6,153 bases of DNA from CAYHZL01 sp964361075 (GTDB lineage Bacteria > Bacteroidota > Ignavibacteria > UBA10030 > UBA8401). The DNA is taken from contig CAYHZL010000201.1 of NCBI GenBank assembly GCA_964361075.1, forward strand, positions 1 to 6,153, given 5' to 3'. The notes under the pieces were generated by a model. The model saw nothing but the letters and a program-made list of their open reading frames with translations. It searched no databases and was not told the DNA's origin. Positions 4,832-6,153 of the stretch are shown here, in pieces. Position numbers and translations under genes: made by a program. Numbering within the stretch: position 1 is the stretch's first letter; every line of letters starts with the position of its first letter.

Positions 4832-6094
4832 ATGCCGCGCACAAAAAAAGATGATATCAAAAAAGTAACACAGTCCGAAGAACCACAAGCTTCAACACTT
4901 GAAGTGGTTATTATTATTGGCGGAGTAGTGTTATTAATGTTGTTGCTCTATACAATGCAGACTCTCATCACGCCGTTTCTCACCATCGCCTCAATAATAT
5001 TTTTATTGTATCCGTTACGCACGTATGTTGTGGCAAAAAATATTATGTGGCTTGCTGTAATGCTGTTTGTATTTTGGTTTTTCAATACAGTACAGGGTGT
5101 ACTTGCACCGTTTATTGTGTCGATGCTGCTTTCGTATATTCTCCACCCGGTCGTTTCCAAAATAGAGGATTGGGGTGTACCACGTTGGACTTCTACATTA
5201 TTTATTATTCTCTGCTTTATTGCCGGTATCATAGTGCTATTGATGGTATTGCTGCCGGCAACATTTATACAATTTGATGGAGTCTTGTCTGCGGTCAATA
5301 CAATGTCCAACCAATTCACACAATGGGTTCTTCAAGGAAATTTTATTCCGACACTAAACAAGTATGGAATTTCTACAAACCAGCTTCAGTCATTCCTTAC
5401 ACACACCATTGCACCGCGTATTGAAGATGTAATGAAAGAACTTTTTCAAGGTGCATTCAATTTAATTAGCGGATTGAATGCGCTGATTACCGGAATAGTA
5501 AATATTGTCATCATTCCATTTCTTACATTTTACATTTTAAAAGATTTTCCGCTCGTCAAGCATCGTATTAAAATGCTCGTTCCTCGCGCAAAGCGGGAAC
5601 AGTCTGTGTTGTACTTCACGCGCATTGATGATGTATTGGGGAGATACATTCGCGGCACAATCATCATTTCTTTATTTGATGCAATCGCCGTTACAATTTT
5701 ATTCTGGTCAATTGGCGTTCAGTATCCGATGGTGCTTGGAATAGTTTCCGGTGTGTTATTTTTTATACCGTACTTCGGATTTATCATTATGCTTTGCCTT
5801 TCTGCAGTTGTTTCATCATTAAGTCCGGAGCCGACATTGCTGCATGTTATTACGGTCTCCATCGGACTTGCAACGCTGCACGTCATTGAAAATTACGTCC
5901 TATCGCCGCGCATCATCGGCAAGAAAATCGGTTTACATCCTGTTGTATTAATTCTTTCAATTTTTCTGTTCGGTTATTTTCTCGGATTCATCGGCTTGCT
6001 TATTGCGATTCCCGCCGCTGGAAGTATTATTGTGATTGCAAAAGAATGGGAATTAAACAGGAAGAAAGAACTGCGGTTGGAAGAAAATCTTTAA
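4832..6094 (+). CDS. AI-2E/PerM-family transporter-like membrane protein
   Basis: This 420-residue inner-membrane protein belongs to the AI-2E transporter (formerly UPF0118) family. Members have been linked to autoinducer-2 export or sodium/proton antiport, but the substrate here cannot be told. Hydrophobic segments fall near residues 24-40, 46-60, 72-104, 121-145, 212-236, 276-296, 300-328, 335-352 and 368-402, with a soluble loop at 146-205. Family signatures include IPYFG (312-316) and ENYVLSPRIIGKKIGLHP (353-370), followed by the Gly-rich last membrane segments ending in IAIPAAG (391-397). The hydrophobic pair at 24-60 precedes the part that aligns with the usual start, making it about 60 residues longer than typical. 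I chose the ATG at 4832, preceded by a weak GAAAG site. An in-frame GTG at 4787 would add 15 residues, but it lies inside the hairpin element. Confidence 0.9.
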   Translation: MPRTKKDDIKKVTQSEEPQASTLEVVIIIGGVVLLMLLLYTMQTLITPFLTIASIIFLLYPLRTYVVAKNIMWLAVMLFVFWFFNTVQGVLAPFIVSMLLSYILHPVVSKIEDWGVPRWTSTLFIILCFIAGIIVLLMVLLPATFIQFDGVLSAVNTMSNQFTQWVLQGNFIPTLNKYGISTNQLQSFLTHTIAPRIEDVMKELFQGAFNLISGLNALITGIVNIVIIPFLTFYILKDFPLVKHRIKMLVPRAKREQSVLYFTRIDDVLGRYIRGTIIISLFDAIAVTILFWSIGVQYPMVLGIVSGVLFFIPYFGFIIMLCLSAVVSSLSPEPTLLHVITVSIGLATLHVIENYVLSPRIIGKKIGLHPVVLILSIFLFGYFLGFIGLLIAIPAAGSIIVIAKEWELNRKKELRLEENL

Positions 6095-6098
6095 TTTG

Positions 6099-6153
6099 AG
6101 GGCATCTCTAAAAACATCGTCGTCATTGCGAGGGAGCGAAGCGACCGAAGTCC
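6099..6153. mobile_element. Second copy of the MITE-like element, cut by the window end
   Basis: Bases 6099-6150 are identical to 3586-3637 (52 of 52), starting with the same terminal repeat AGGGCATCTCTAAAAAC. The last three bases (TCC) differ from the first copy (CAA), so the interior diverges there or the copy is rearranged. It begins five bases after the AI-2E-family stop, in the same orientation as the first copy. The left flank is TTGA, against TTTA for the other copy, pointing to an independent insertion. The right end is not in the window. Confidence 0.8.

Noticed and set aside
4948..5319. Minus-strand 123-codon frame opposite the membrane protein gene
   Set aside because: It is fully antisense to conserved AI-2E-family sequence, with no motif of its own.

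Overview
The window looks like a chromosomal stretch from a moderately AT-rich bacterium. A likely source is the Bacteroidota/Chlorobiota/Ignavibacteria side of bacterial diversity. This rests on soft evidence: weak or absent Shine-Dalgarno sites, a long TPR protein of a kind common there, and intergenic repeats of a style I associate with those genomes. No rRNA or other decisive marker is present, so the assignment is tentative. I see no tRNA, CRISPR array, phage gene or transposase gene.

Left half (minus strand, reading right to left). A 475-residue protein made almost entirely of twelve TPR repeats (3553 to 2126) ends at a strong intrinsic terminator (2070-2101). Next comes aroE, shikimate dehydrogenase (2037 to 1180). 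Two bases after its stop codon begins an unusual response regulator (1177 to 173) with a TPR-like N-terminus, a helical TerB-like middle and a C-terminal receiver domain. This pair closes with a second intrinsic terminator (124-159). Bases 1-120 hold no convincing gene, only a hairpin-rich intergenic sequence.

Middle (3554-4119, 566 bases between divergent genes). This holds a 140-bp MITE-like palindromic element with perfect 17-nt terminal inverted repeats, then a doubtful 81-codon open frame, then a broken inverted repeat of about 117 bp directly upstream of dut.

Right half (plus strand). dut (dUTPase, GTG start, 4120-4572) is followed by a non-coding gap. The gap carries a 28-bp tandem repeat and an extragenic element of two strong GC hairpins. 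Then comes an AI-2E/PerM-family membrane protein (4832-6094). Five bases after its stop a second copy of the MITE-like element begins and runs off the window end. The two copies lie in the same orientation and bracket the dut-transporter segment.

The genes do not form one obvious pathway: aroE (aromatic amino acid synthesis) and dut (nucleotide pool sanitation) are housekeeping, while the TPR protein, response regulator and AI-2E-type protein have unassigned specific roles. The most notable content is the non-coding architecture (a non-autonomous mobile element in two copies plus several repeat types) and the three-part response regulator co-transcribed with aroE. I do not see a convincing new multi-gene system.
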